Below are positions 36,542 to 45,375 of a stretch of 64,000 nucleotides of DNA, one piece after another. Within the stretch, counting starts at the first letter, position 1, and every line of letters starts with the position of its first letter. This DNA is from Pseudopelobacter sp964542535. GTDB taxonomy: Bacteria > Desulfobacterota > Desulfuromonadia > Geobacterales > Pseudopelobacteraceae. The notes beneath the pieces were generated by a model. The model saw only the letters and a program-made list of their open reading frames with translations. It did not search any database and was not told where the DNA came from. Made by a program: the position numbers and the translations under genes. The stretch is taken from positions 1 through 64,000 of the forward strand of contig CAZIUE010000008.1 in the NCBI GenBank assembly GCA_964542535.1. Reading direction: 5' to 3'.

Positions 36542-37450
36542 ATGCATGTTGCCGTCCGCGCCTCAAGCCTGGCCCTGATACTCGCCCTGGCTCCCCTGCC
36601 CGCCGCAGCCGGAGAAAACGTCACCGGCTGCGGCCCGTTGAACCCCCGCGAGGAGCAGTTTGTCTCGCTTCAGCAGGAAAACACACTGCTGTCCACGAAG
36701 ATCAGGCAGTTGGAGGCACACGTCGGCATACCGGCAAGCCGCCTGCACCAGCGCAAGATCCAGCGGCTGCGGGAAATCGCCGCCGATGTCAAGACCCAGC
36801 GCCGGAACATGGATGACTTCCAGGGCTTTGTCACATGGATGAGCACCAACCTGGCCGGTTATACCCGCTACATCCAGGCCGGCTCCTATGCCGCCACCCT
36901 GGGGCGGGCACTGCCGATCCCCTATGCCGGCCAGGTGGCGCTCTTCGCCAAGTTCGCGGCCCAGTTTACCCTGGAGCTGAACGCCTCGTCCAGAGCCATG
37001 GCCGCCTACCTGGACTCATCACAGAAATTCATCGCTCTTGCCGACAGGCTGGGCAACGCCGGGACCGAAGATGAAGGGCTGGTGGCCGAGACGGCCCGTT
37101 TCGCCGACCAGCGGCTGCTGAAGGACATGAACGACGCCCAGGCGCGCCTGGCCGCCGTATCCGAGCTCTCTTCCGGCGCCCTCTCCTTTCTGGCCAGCCT
37201 CAACCACTTCGCCAGTTGCGGCGACGACTACCTGAACCGGGCCCGGGGTATGCTCACCCGGGAGCCTACTCCCCGGGAAAAAAGTTTCATCACCGAGAGC
37301 AGCGGCACCCTCAAGGCCCGCGCCGACCGCTTCAACGCCCGGCTGCGCCAGTTCGAGGAGCTGGGCAAAAAAGAAACCGCCAGCGTCAGGGCACTGGCGG
37401 TTTACGACGAACTGGAGCGCGAAGCCCGCGCCTCACTTCTCGTGAGATAA
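36542..37450 (+). CDS. Exported helical protein of unknown function
   Basis: A 302-residue protein with a signal peptide (RASSLALILALAPLPAAAG, cleavage about residue 22). The mature part is almost all helix: a coiled coil at about 35-80 (QQENTLLSTKIRQLEAHVGI), a small hydrophobic Gly/Ala-rich stretch near 115-140 (YAATLGRALPIPYAGQVALF), then more amphipathic helices. Two Cys (GCGPL and SCGDD) may pair. I recognise no family. The ATG at 36542 is chosen as the start of the signal peptide, with AAGGAA about 10 nt upstream. Its 3' end overlaps the convergent carbonic anhydrase gene by 18 nt. Confidence 0.7.
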   Translation: MHVAVRASSLALILALAPLPAAAGENVTGCGPLNPREEQFVSLQQENTLLSTKIRQLEAHVGIPASRLHQRKIQRLREIAADVKTQRRNMDDFQGFVTWMSTNLAGYTRYIQAGSYAATLGRALPIPYAGQVALFAKFAAQFTLELNASSRAMAAYLDSSQKFIALADRLGNAGTEDEGLVAETARFADQRLLKDMNDAQARLAAVSELSSGALSFLASLNHFASCGDDYLNRARGMLTREPTPREKSFITESSGTLKARADRFNARLRQFEELGKKETASVRALAVYDELEREARASLLVR

Positions 37451-38146
37451 GGTCACCACGCCGTCATCGAGATCGTACTTGGCCACCACGATCTTCAATT
37501 TCTTCTCCGCGACCAGATGACGGAGGATCTTGGAATTTCTGGTCAGGCTGGCAGCAACGTTCCTGGCGTTGATGTCGGCGGCGCACTCCACCAGCTCTCC
37601 CTTGCTGGCGCCGGGGCATTTCTTGCGGGCAGCCTTTACCGCCGGGTCAATGGTCTTGACCAGAGCGTCGATATTGCTGCTGCCGGTGCTCTTGCCCTTG
37701 GCATCCACGGTGGCGGTAACGGCGCCGCAGCGCTCATGCTCCAGCACCATCACCAGCGGCGAGCCCAGATGCTCCGCGGCATACTCGATACTCCCCAGAA
37801 CGATCGGGTCGGGTATGTTTCCGGCAACGCGGACAACGAAGATCTCCCCCAGTCCCTTATCGAAGATGACCTCCGGCGGCACGCGGGAATCGGAGCAGGA
37901 GAGGATCACGGCATACGGTTTCTGGGACGTGGCCAGGCCGGCACGCGTTGCCCGGTCGCTGCGCTGCGTGACGGTCATGCGGTGTTCCACGTAGCTTTTG
38001 TTCCCCGCCATCAGCTTCTCAAGCGCCTGATCGGGGGAAATGGACGGAGCACCACCGCTGGAGAAGCTGACGGACGCCACCCCCGCCGCAAGGGTCATGA
38101 TACCGAGAACGGTCGCGATTCTGGCCACTACATTTTTTTTCTGCAT
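37433..38146 (-). CDS. Exported beta-class carbonic anhydrase
   Basis: A 237-residue enzyme interconverting CO2 and bicarbonate. The zinc ligands are Cys84, His137 and Cys140, with the Asp86-Arg88 dyad (CSDSR; HERCGAV). An N-terminal signal segment (VARIATVLGIMTLAAGVASV) predicts a periplasmic enzyme, less common than cytoplasmic beta-CAs. Length fits the family plus signal. A good promoter lies at 38179-38206. It converges on and overlaps the preceding plus-strand gene and diverges from mazG. Periplasmic placement suggests a role in CO2/bicarbonate supply or pH at the envelope, which is inference. Confidence 0.92.
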   Translation of the reverse strand: MQKKNVVARIATVLGIMTLAAGVASVSFSSGGAPSISPDQALEKLMAGNKSYVEHRMTVTQRSDRATRAGLATSQKPYAVILSCSDSRVPPEVIFDKGLGEIFVVRVAGNIPDPIVLGSIEYAAEHLGSPLVMVLEHERCGAVTATVDAKGKSTGSSNIDALVKTIDPAVKAARKKCPGASKGELVECAADINARNVAASLTRNSKILRHLVAEKKLKIVVAKYDLDDGVVTLSHEK

Positions 38147-38178
38147 TACATCTGACTCCCTTCGATTAGTTTTGAACT

Positions 38179-38206
38179 AATGTAAAGATCCTGATCCTGC
38201 TGTCAA
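38179..38206 (-). promoter_or_regulatory. Promoter of the carbonic anhydrase gene
   Basis: On the minus strand, TTGACA (38201-38206), a 16-nt spacer and TACATT (38179-38184), about 35 nt before the start codon. A small palindrome TTAGTT-TTG-AACTAA (38166-38180) sits at the expected transcription start and could be an operator. Confidence 0.6.
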
Positions 38207-38260
38207 CGTTTTTTTGTGGGTCCCGCGGATGCGCCCCCACCAGAGAGGAGAAACCAGACC

Positions 38261-39076
38261 ATGAAACCAGACCACAACTCATTTGAGGATCTCGTCGCCA
38301 TCATGCGCCGCCTGCGCGGCCCGGGAGGCTGCCCCTGGGACGCGGAGCAGACCCACGAAAGCCTGACCCGCTACCTGCTGGAGGAGACCTACGAGGTGAT
38401 CGAGGCGATCGAGTCCGGCTCAGCAGACCACATCAGGGAGGAGTTGGGCGACCTGCTGCTGCAGCCGGTCTTCCATGCCGTCATTGCCGAGGAAACGGGA
38501 AGCTTCACGATCCGGGACGTCATCCAGGGGGTGTGCGACAAACTGGTGCGCCGCCACCCCCACGTCTTCGGCGACCTGGAGATCAGGGACAGCAGCGCCC
38601 AGGTGGAGAACTGGGAACGCATCAAGAAGGGAGAAAAGGGGGACAAGCGTCCTTCAGCCCTCTCGGGGGTGCCGCCGCAGCTGCCGGCACTGCTGAAAGC
38701 CCAGAAGATCACCGAAAAAGCCTCCCGGGTGGGGTTTGACTGGGAACACGTCGACCAGGTCATGGCCAAGGTACTGGAGGAGTTGCACGAGTTCGAGGAG
38801 GCCATGGCCGGCAATGACAACGGACGCATGGAGGCCGAGCTGGGGGACCTGCTGTTCGCCATCGTCAACCTGGGACGATTTCTCTCCATCAACCCGGAGG
38901 AGGCCCTGCGCAAAACCATCAACCGTTTCCAGGCCAGGTTTTGCTACGTGGAGCAGCGGCTGGCGGAGCAGGGAAAGCAGATGACCAGCACGCCGCTGGA
39001 GGAGATGGACCGACTCTGGGATCAGGCAAAACAGCGGGAGCAGGAATCGTCAACACCCTCCGTCACGGAAATGTAA
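38261..39076 (+). CDS. mazG: Nucleoside triphosphate pyrophosphohydrolase MazG
   Basis: A 271-residue house-cleaning enzyme that hydrolyses NTPs to NMP and pyrophosphate. Two MazG domains are visible: FEDLVAIMRRLRGPGGCPWD, YLLEETYEVIEAIES and EELGDLLLQ in the first, LEELHEFEEAM and AELGDLLFAIVN in the second. The EExxE and ExxD metal motifs are intact in both. The ATG at 38261 has AGGAG 10 nt upstream; the upstream in-frame ATG at 38216 precedes that site. It is the only gene in its transcript. Confidence 0.94.
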   Translation: MKPDHNSFEDLVAIMRRLRGPGGCPWDAEQTHESLTRYLLEETYEVIEAIESGSADHIREELGDLLLQPVFHAVIAEETGSFTIRDVIQGVCDKLVRRHPHVFGDLEIRDSSAQVENWERIKKGEKGDKRPSALSGVPPQLPALLKAQKITEKASRVGFDWEHVDQVMAKVLEELHEFEEAMAGNDNGRMEAELGDLLFAIVNLGRFLSINPEEALRKTINRFQARFCYVEQRLAEQGKQMTSTPLEEMDRLWDQAKQREQESSTPSVTEM

Positions 39077-39099
39077 CGCGATTTCAGGCAAGTGAAGGC

Positions 39100-39133
39100 T
39101 TATCAACACGAAATGGGGAAAACATGTTGATAA
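39100..39133. promoter_or_regulatory. Inverted pair of DnaA-box-like 9-mers
   Basis: TTATCAACA (39100-39108) and its exact inverse TGTTGATAA (39125-39133), one base from the DnaA consensus TTATNCACA, spaced by 16 nt. A similar TGTGGATGA follows at about 39137, and a GGCCGTG/CACGGCC hairpin lies at 39295-39312. The rest of 39077-39433, between convergent mazG and murJ, has no gene. Function is unknown; chance is possible. Confidence 0.3.
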
Positions 39134-39433
39134 CCATGTGGATGAGGAACGAAAGCACCGCCTCAGCAACGGTTTTTCCCGCTTTGCCTCTTTTTTGACC
39201 ACCAACTTAGTTCTTTCATTTCAATGTGTTACACAACACACCCGAATTTCGGGCAGTTAGTGGCCACTCATATCCGAAACACACCCTGGTTACGGGCCGT
39301 GCCAACACGGCCTGTTAATAACCACCTTTTTTCAGGAGAAACCATCGGGCCATGGAAATCAGCCACTTTGCCCGGAATCTTTTTTTTCGTCGCCCCAGGC
39401 GGCGGGAGTGAAGCACCCGCAGAAGGAGAGATC

Positions 39434-40999
39434 CTAGCGCCCCAGTCTCTTCCGCGCCACCCCCAGGGCGTCCAGAGCCTCAGCCGAGCGCAGCAGACGG
39501 GCGACCAGCAGGTACACCGCCACCCCCACGGAGATGGCCAGTGCCAGGACCCCCCCCTTGTACAGCTTGTGACCTGCCTGGGACCACTCCACGAAGCCGC
39601 ACAGGTACCGGACCGCGAGGGCCATGGGCAGTGACGCCATCAGGGACTTCACCCCGCAGAGCAGGACCGCCCGGCCGCCGAAGGGCCCGATCCTGCGCCG
39701 CAGGTACCAGAGCAGTAGAAGCATATTGCACAGGGCGGAGAGGGAGGTTGCCAGGGCCAGCCCGCCGTGCCTGAGCGGCCCCATGAGCGCCAGACTGAAA
39801 GCGAGGTTGAGCAGAAAAGTCAGCAGTGCGGTCCATACCGGGGTCCTGGTGTCCTTCAGGGCATAGAAGGCCGGGGCCAGGACCCGGCTCATGGCCACAA
39901 AGGAGAGCCCCAGGGAGTACCAGATCAGGGCCTGGGACGAGTTGAGCGCCTTGTCATAGTCAAAGGCCCCCCCCATGAAGAACAGGGTAAAGATGGGGGT
40001 TGAGCAGACCATCAGCCCGGCCATGGCCGGCAGGGTGACGAACAGGGTCAGGCGCAGGCCGAAGGCCAGGGATTCCCGCATGCCGGCCATATCCCCCTCG
40101 GCCGCCTGCCTGCTCATGGAGGGGAGCACCGCCTGGGCCACGGAGACGGTAAACACCCCCTGGGGGAACTCGAACAGCCGCTGGGCATAATAGAGGTAGG
40201 AAACGCTCCCCTGGGGGAGCAGGGAAGCCAGGATGGCGCTGACGGTGATGTTCAGGTAGTAGACTCCCACCCCCAGCACCGAGGGGAGCATCAGCAGCGC
40301 CACGCGGCGCACCTGGGGTGAGCCGAAGTCAAAGCGGGGCCGCAGGGGAAACCCCTTCCTCCAGAGCACCGGCAGTTGCAGGGCCAGCTGCACCCCCCCG
40401 CCGATCAGCACCCCCATGGCCAGGGCGGTGATGGGAACCTGGAACAAGGGGCGCAGGAAGAGCGCGGCCAGGATCATGGAGAGGTTCAGAAAAACCGTTG
40501 ATATGGCCGGGGTGAAGAAGTGGCGGATGGTATTGAGCACCCCCATGCACAGAGCCACCAGACTGATGAAGAAGATGTAGGGGAACATGATCCGGTTAAG
40601 CAGCACGGTGAGTTGGAACTTGCCGGGCACCGCCTGGAATCCGGGGAACATCAGACCGACCAGATACGGGGAACAGAGGATGCCGGCCAGGGTTACCCCG
40701 GCCATGACGATGGTCAGCAGCGTAAAGCAGGTATCAGCCAGCTCGCGGGCCTGCTCTCTCCCCTGCTGGGTCAGGGTCTGGGAGAAGGTGGGCACGAAGG
40801 CGGCGGTGAGCGCTCCCTCGGCGAAGAAGCGGCGCAGCATGTTGGGGATCTGGAAGGCGGCGAAAAACGCGTCGGTGCCGAACCCGGCGCCGAACAGGCG
40901 CGAGACGATCATGTCCCGCAGCATGCCCATGATGCGGGACAGCATGGTGGCGGAGCCGAGGACCCCCGCGGCCCTGACGATATTGGTACGTTCAGACAT
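39434..40999 (-). CDS. murJ: Lipid II flippase MurJ
   Basis: A protein of about 521 residues with 14 predicted membrane helices that flips lipid II to the periplasm for peptidoglycan synthesis. Typical MurJ/MviN segments are MLSRIMGMLRDMIVSRLFGA, TDAFFAAFQIPNMLRRFFAE, GALTAAFVPTFSQ and AQAVLPSMSRQAAEGDM. The conserved Arg/Asp residues of the central cavity fall in these segments. The start is either 40999 (MSERTNIVRAAG, which fits the family) or the ATG at 41011, which sits 1 nt after GGAGG. It is monocistronic, convergent with mazG. Confidence 0.93.
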   Translation of the reverse strand: MSERTNIVRAAGVLGSATMLSRIMGMLRDMIVSRLFGAGFGTDAFFAAFQIPNMLRRFFAEGALTAAFVPTFSQTLTQQGREQARELADTCFTLLTIVMAGVTLAGILCSPYLVGLMFPGFQAVPGKFQLTVLLNRIMFPYIFFISLVALCMGVLNTIRHFFTPAISTVFLNLSMILAALFLRPLFQVPITALAMGVLIGGGVQLALQLPVLWRKGFPLRPRFDFGSPQVRRVALLMLPSVLGVGVYYLNITVSAILASLLPQGSVSYLYYAQRLFEFPQGVFTVSVAQAVLPSMSRQAAEGDMAGMRESLAFGLRLTLFVTLPAMAGLMVCSTPIFTLFFMGGAFDYDKALNSSQALIWYSLGLSFVAMSRVLAPAFYALKDTRTPVWTALLTFLLNLAFSLALMGPLRHGGLALATSLSALCNMLLLLWYLRRRIGPFGGRAVLLCGVKSLMASLPMALAVRYLCGFVEWSQAGHKLYKGGVLALAISVGVAVYLLVARLLRSAEALDALGVARKRLGR

Positions 41000-41070
41000 A
41001 CGGCTGTTCATTCCTCCCGGTTTCAGGGACCACGTTCACCTGTGAACGGCCGGGACGCTGGGTCATCCAC

Positions 41071-41096
41071 GGGGATCATCGGCGGGGATCATCGGC
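41071..41096. repeat. Tandem 13-bp duplication
   Basis: GGGGATCATCGGC occurs twice head to tail (41071-41083, 41084-41096). It lies in the 445-bp gap upstream of the MucR-like gene, which is otherwise featureless apart from that gene's promoter. Probably replication slippage. Confidence 0.6.
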
Positions 41097-41383
41097 GTCG
41101 GTCCGGTCCGCCGTCCCCATCAGGTCTCCGGTCTCAAAGAACGACGGTCGTGAAAACGAAATTCAGACCGTGAAACAGCAGCACCATGGTCATGGATTGT
41201 GCTTCCCAAGCGCGAACTGTTCAGTTCTTGTCATGTGAGTCTCCGCAACACCGGGCACTCCACCACCCGGAAGTTCATGCTCCATGGCCGGCAGTTGGTA
41301 CTTATCCACTCCTGGCCATGCCAATAAGGAGCCGCAGCCTGCCAAACTCCATTCGGAACATTGATCGTCATGCCAAATAGTAC

Positions 41384-41413
41384 TTGCTTAACCTTGCTGC
41401 TTCGTGGTTATAT
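41384..41413 (+). promoter_or_regulatory. Promoter of the MucR-like gene
   Basis: TTGCTT (41384-41389), an 18-nt spacer and TTATAT (41408-41413), about 30 nt upstream of the start codon and just before an AGGAGG ribosome-binding site. The only good match in this gap. Confidence 0.45.
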
Positions 41414-41444
41414 TCACGAAACTGATTCCTATACAGGAGGAACT

Positions 41445-41948
41445 ATGACCACATCTCTCGTTGAACTTACCGCAAACATTGTCTCCGCCCATGCATCAGG
41501 CTCACAGTTAACGCGTGATGAGCTGATCCAGGAGATCAATACCGTCTTTACCGCCCTTAAGCAGCTTGAAAGTGGCACTCCCGGAGCGGAAGTCGAGACC
41601 GCTCCGGCCGTTCCGGCCATAAGCCTCAAGAAGGCTTTCCAGAACGACCAGATAACCTGCATGATCTGCGGCAAAAGCGGTTTCAAAACCCTTACCAGGC
41701 ACTTAAAACAGGCCCATGATCTCAAGCCGGGACAGTACCGCAAACAGTTCAACATACCGGCCACCCAGTCCCTGACCGCCAAAAACTATTCCGAAGCCCG
41801 CCGTCAGGCTGCCGCCGACAACAACCTGGCAGCCAACCTGGAAAAGGCGCGCGCCGTCAGGGCCGCCAACAAGGCCGCCGCGAAATCCAAGAAGGGCGGC
41901 CGGGGAGCAAAGGCCGACACGGCCAAACAGCAGGCGCCCCAGGAATAG
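41445..41948 (+). CDS. MucR/Ros family zinc-finger transcriptional regulator
   Basis: A 167-residue DNA-binding regulator. The Ros/MucR domain (about residues 55-120) has the single prokaryotic zinc finger ITCMICGKSGFKTLTRHLKQ, with Cys-x2-Cys and His-x4-His ligands (HLKQAH), then LKPGQYRKQFNIPATQSLTA. The tail is Ala/Lys-rich and probably disordered. MucR proteins control exopolysaccharide and other surface traits in alphaproteobacteria and are multiplied in deltaproteobacteria. The ATG has AGGAGG at 5-nt spacing. Its targets may include the nearby polysaccharide or signalling genes, which is speculation. Confidence 0.9.
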   Translation: MTTSLVELTANIVSAHASGSQLTRDELIQEINTVFTALKQLESGTPGAEVETAPAVPAISLKKAFQNDQITCMICGKSGFKTLTRHLKQAHDLKPGQYRKQFNIPATQSLTAKNYSEARRQAAADNNLAANLEKARAVRAANKAAAKSKKGGRGAKADTAKQQAPQE

Positions 41949-41974
41949 GTCCTGCCCGGAAAACGCATCGGCTC

Positions 41975-42005
41975 AAAAAAACCGCCCCGAAAAGGCGGTT
42001 TTTTT
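41975..42005. terminator. Bidirectional Rho-independent terminator
   Basis: A-rich/CCGCC stem pairing with GGCGG/T-rich (41975-41986 with 41994-42005). T-runs flank it on both strands, so it can end both the MucR-like gene (plus) and rsmA (minus, whose stop overlaps it). Confidence 0.9.
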
Positions 42006-42813
42006 ATTCTCCGGTTCCGGACAGCCGGCGCGAGAGGCAGGCGAACTCCTCCAGGGTGAGCGTCTCCCCCCTGCGACGGCCGTCGATACCGCAGCGCTCC
42101 AAAAGTTCCGCCAGATTTTCGCACTCCGGCCACTCTTCACGCCTGAGACAGTTTATGAGCGTCTTCCTGCGGGTGGCGAAGGCGCATTTCACCAGCCGCC
42201 GAAACACCGCCTCGTCCCCCACCCGTACGCGGGGAGCAGGGAGCGGGGTAAAACTCAGCACTACCGAATCCACCCGGGGTCGGGGATGGAAGCAGCCGGG
42301 GGAGACCGGAAACTCCCGGCGGATATCGAACCAAAGCCCCAGGAGCAGCGTCGTCACCCCGTAGTCGGAACAGTCCGGCGGCGCCACCAGCCGGTCACCC
42401 ACTTCCTTCTGCAGCATGAGCAGCATGCGGGACAGCCGGGAGCGCAGCTCCAGGAAGCGGAACAACACCTGGGTGGAGATGTTGTAGGGGAGGTTGGCAA
42501 CCACCTTCCAGGTGCCATCGCCCAGCAACTGCCCCAGGTCGACCGCCAGGATGTCGCCGTCCACCACCCGCACCCGTTCATCATCCCGGTAGCGTCCGGT
42601 CAGATCCGCTGCCAGGGCATGGTCGTATTCCACCAGCAGCAGGTGCTCCACCCGGTCGGCCAGGAGGGCGGTCAGGGCACCCCGGCCGGGTCCAACTTCC
42701 AAAACCCGGTCGCCGGAACGTAAATCCGCGCACGCGATGATCCGCTCCACGATGTTCCGGTCCACCAGGAAGTTCTGGCCCAGAGACTTGAGGGGCCGCC
42801 GTCCGCTGCTCAT
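42004..42813 (-). CDS. rsmA: 16S rRNA (adenine1518/1519-N6) dimethyltransferase
   Basis: A 269-residue methyltransferase that dimethylates two adenines of the 16S rRNA 3' hairpin during 30S assembly. It opens KSLGQNFLVDRNIVERI, has the SAM site VLEVGPGRGALTALLA, and the target-base motif VVANLPYNISTQVLFR. The C-terminal part has FHPRPRVDSVVLSF and RRKTLINCLR, as in KsgA. The start overlaps the tsaD stop as ATGA, so it is translated after tsaD. A long in-frame extension upstream lies inside tsaD and is not real. Confidence 0.95.
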   Translation of the reverse strand: MSSGRRPLKSLGQNFLVDRNIVERIIACADLRSGDRVLEVGPGRGALTALLADRVEHLLLVEYDHALAADLTGRYRDDERVRVVDGDILAVDLGQLLGDGTWKVVANLPYNISTQVLFRFLELRSRLSRMLLMLQKEVGDRLVAPPDCSDYGVTTLLLGLWFDIRREFPVSPGCFHPRPRVDSVVLSFTPLPAPRVRVGDEAVFRRLVKCAFATRRKTLINCLRREEWPECENLAELLERCGIDGRRRGETLTLEEFACLSRRLSGTGE

Positions 42814-43832
42814 GAGCGTCCCTCCCCCACCCGCTCCATGTCCCAGGTGGCGGTAACATCCAGGGACAGGTCCGACCCCTGTTCCTGCTCCAGGTAGTGG
42901 TTTCCCGGAACCGCCAGCATGGCGGCGTTGTCGCCGCACAGGGAGGGCGCCGGAATGCGCAGGTCGATGGAGAGGTCGCGGGCCAGGGCCTGCATGCTCT
43001 GCCTGAGGCCGCTGTTGCAGGCCACGCCGCCGGCAACGACCAGGCGCGTCACCCCGCTCCGCTCCAGGGCGGCGGCGGTCTTGGCCGCCAGCACGTCGCA
43101 CACCGCCTGCTGGAACGAGGCGCAGAGGTCGTTGGCCTCGGCGCCGGGGATGACCACCGGGTGCCGCGCCACCTGGTTCAGCACGGCGGTCTTGAGTCCG
43201 CTGAAGCTGAAATTCAGGCTGCCGTCGTGCAGCAGCGGCCGGGGAAACCGAACCGCGCGGGGATCACCCTCCCGCGCCATGGCGTCGATCCTGGCGCCCC
43301 CGGGATAGGGGAGCCCCATGATCTTGGCCGACTTGTCGAAGGCCTCCCCGGCGGCATCGTCCAGGGTCCTGCCCAGGGTGCGGTAGCGGCCGAAGCCCTC
43401 CACCAGGTAGAGGTGGGTATGGCCGCCCGACACCACCAGGGCCAGGAAGGGGAATTCCACCGGTTGTTCCAGGAAGGGGGCAAAGAGGTGCCCCTCGATG
43501 TGGTGCACCCCCACGAACGGTATCTCCCGGGCAGAGGCGATGGCTTTGGCGGCCGAGAGTCCCACCAGAAGCGCGCCGGAGAGCCCCGGGCCACGGGTGA
43601 CCGCCACCCCCTCGATATCGCCGAAGCTGACGCCGCCCTCACGCAGAGCCTGGGAAATTACCGGCGAGATCATCTCCAGATGCTTGCGGGAGGCGATTTC
43701 CGGTACGACTCCGCCGTACTCGGCGTGAATAGCCACCTGTGATGAGACCACCGAAGAGAGGATCCGGCGGCCGTCGACTACGACGGCAGCGGCCGTTTCG
43801 TCGCAGGATGTTTCAATGGCAAGAACGAGCAT
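42810..43832 (-). CDS. tsaD: tRNA N6-threonylcarbamoyladenosine synthase subunit TsaD
   Basis: A 340-residue protein of the ASKHA fold that transfers threonylcarbamoyl to A37 of ANN-reading tRNAs. It opens LVLAIETSCDETAAAVV and has the metal-binding HHIEGHLFAPF (the two His), VSGGHTHLYLV, GLPYPGGARID and VVAGGVACNSGLR. Length is standard. It is followed by rsmA with an ATGA overlap. The upstream PhoH-family gene ends 136 nt away on the same strand. Confidence 0.96.
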   Translation of the reverse strand: MLVLAIETSCDETAAAVVVDGRRILSSVVSSQVAIHAEYGGVVPEIASRKHLEMISPVISQALREGGVSFGDIEGVAVTRGPGLSGALLVGLSAAKAIASAREIPFVGVHHIEGHLFAPFLEQPVEFPFLALVVSGGHTHLYLVEGFGRYRTLGRTLDDAAGEAFDKSAKIMGLPYPGGARIDAMAREGDPRAVRFPRPLLHDGSLNFSFSGLKTAVLNQVARHPVVIPGAEANDLCASFQQAVCDVLAAKTAAALERSGVTRLVVAGGVACNSGLRQSMQALARDLSIDLRIPAPSLCGDNAAMLAVPGNHYLEQEQGSDLSLDVTATWDMERVGEGRS

Positions 43833-43968
43833 ACAGTAACTTTCGATTCAACCTGGAAACGGCACGTTGGAGGCTGCGGGAGAGGAGAGCCCGTCCGCGC
43901 GAACGCAGGCAGCCCCCAACTGTCGAATATGAGTTCAACACTACCATGGACGGTAGAAAACAATGGAA

Positions 43969-45285
43969 TCAGAGCAGGTTTGCCGCCAGCTCGGCCAACT
44001 CCGAGCGTTCCCCCCTGGTGAGGGTCACGTGGGCGGCAATCTTTTCCCCCCTGAACTTCTCCACCAGGTAGGTCAGCCCGTTGCTGGAGGAGTCCACGTA
44101 GGGGTTGTCGATCTGGTAGGGGTCGCCGGTGAGAATGATCTTGGTTCCCTCCCCCACCCGGGTGACGATGGTCTTGATCTCGTGTGGGGTCAGGTTCTGG
44201 GCCTCGTCCACAATCAGGTACTGGTTGGGGATGGAGCGGCCGCGGATGTAGGTCAACGGTTCGATATCCAGGAGCCCCATGGCCATCAGCTCCTTGTACC
44301 CCTTGCTGTGGCGCTTCTCCGCCTCGTGGCCGGAGATCAGCAGTTCCACGTTGTCAAAGATCGGTTGCATCCAGGGGGTCAGCTTCTCTTCGATGTCGCC
44401 GGGGAGAAACCCCAGGTCCTTGCCCATGGGAAACACCGGCCTCGATACCAGCAGGCGGGTGTAGACGTTGTCCTCGGCCACCTTGTGCAGGCCGGCGGCA
44501 ATGGCCAGAAGCGTCTTGCCGGTGCCGGCCTTGCCCACCAGGGTGACCAGCTTGATGGTATCGTCCATGAGTACGTCCAGGGCAAAGGACTGCTCCCGGT
44601 TGCGGGGATGCAGGCTCCAGATCCCCTCCTTGGGCACCTTGCGCACCGGCACGATGCGGGACGTGGCGGCATCGAAGCGGCAGGCTGCGGTATGGGAAGG
44701 GTTGGCGCTGTCGCTGATCATGATGAACTCGTTGGGGGAGAGCCCCTCGGGCGCCTCCAGCCACCCCTGGCCGTAGAAACGGTCAACGGCCTCGGCCGGC
44801 ACCTCCACGCCCCGGGTCCCCGAGTACAGGTCCTGGATGTCGATCTTGTCCGACTCGTAGTCTTCGGCCACCACGCCGATGGCGTCGGCCTTGATGCGCA
44901 GGTTGGTGTCCTTGGTCACGAAGATCAGCTGGTGATCGGAGAGGCGGTTGCGCAGGCTCAGCGCCATGCCCAGGATGCGGTTGTCGCCGCTCTGGCCGCG
45001 CAGCTCCACCGGAAGATCCTGGAAACACTTCTCCGAGAACATCTCCACCCGTAGCGTCCCCCCTCCGGGCAGGACAATGCCGGCCGCCAGGGAGCCCTTC
45101 TCGCGCATGGCATCCAGAATGCGCGATATCTGGCGGGCGTTTCTGCCGGTTTCGTTGGAGTCCTTCTTGAAGCGGTCCACCTCCTCGATGACGGTGATCG
45201 GGATGATGATGTTGTTCTCCTGGAACTTGAACAGGGCCTGGGGATCGTGCAGCAGCACGTTGGTGTCGAGGATAAAGTTTTTCAT
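43969..45285 (-). CDS. PIN-PhoH ATPase (YlaK-like)
   Basis: A 438-residue two-domain protein. An N-terminal PIN ribonuclease-like domain (about 1-150) begins NFILDTNVLLHDPQALFKF, with further acidic residues in VIEEVDRF and TKDTNLRIKA. The C-terminal PhoH domain (about 230-438) has Walker A VGKAGTGKTLLA and Walker B YLIVDEAQNL, then GTKIILTGDPYQID. PIN-PhoH proteins are proposed RNA helicase-nucleases; in mycobacteria they are linked to toxin-antitoxin loci, but this one stands among housekeeping genes. Its cellular role is not known. Confidence 0.9.
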   Translation of the reverse strand: MKNFILDTNVLLHDPQALFKFQENNIIIPITVIEEVDRFKKDSNETGRNARQISRILDAMREKGSLAAGIVLPGGGTLRVEMFSEKCFQDLPVELRGQSGDNRILGMALSLRNRLSDHQLIFVTKDTNLRIKADAIGVVAEDYESDKIDIQDLYSGTRGVEVPAEAVDRFYGQGWLEAPEGLSPNEFIMISDSANPSHTAACRFDAATSRIVPVRKVPKEGIWSLHPRNREQSFALDVLMDDTIKLVTLVGKAGTGKTLLAIAAGLHKVAEDNVYTRLLVSRPVFPMGKDLGFLPGDIEEKLTPWMQPIFDNVELLISGHEAEKRHSKGYKELMAMGLLDIEPLTYIRGRSIPNQYLIVDEAQNLTPHEIKTIVTRVGEGTKIILTGDPYQIDNPYVDSSSNGLTYLVEKFRGEKIAAHVTLTRGERSELAELAANLL

Positions 45286-45323
45286 ACAGACCTTTCGGAG
45301 TGGGGTGAGTCAACGGGTGAACC

Positions 45324-45351
45324 CGTGACTCGTGACCAGTCACGAGTCACG
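45324..45351. repeat. Perfect 13-bp inverted repeat
   Basis: CGTGACTCGTGAC (45324-45336) and its exact complement GTCACGAGTCACG (45339-45351) are separated by CA, with a third partial copy (CAGTCACGA) just right. No T-run follows on either strand, so it is not a typical terminator. It lies in the 90-bp gap between the cysteine desulfurase and PIN-PhoH genes. Confidence 0.6.
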
Positions 45352-45375
45352 GATTACCAGTCACGACCTCAATAA

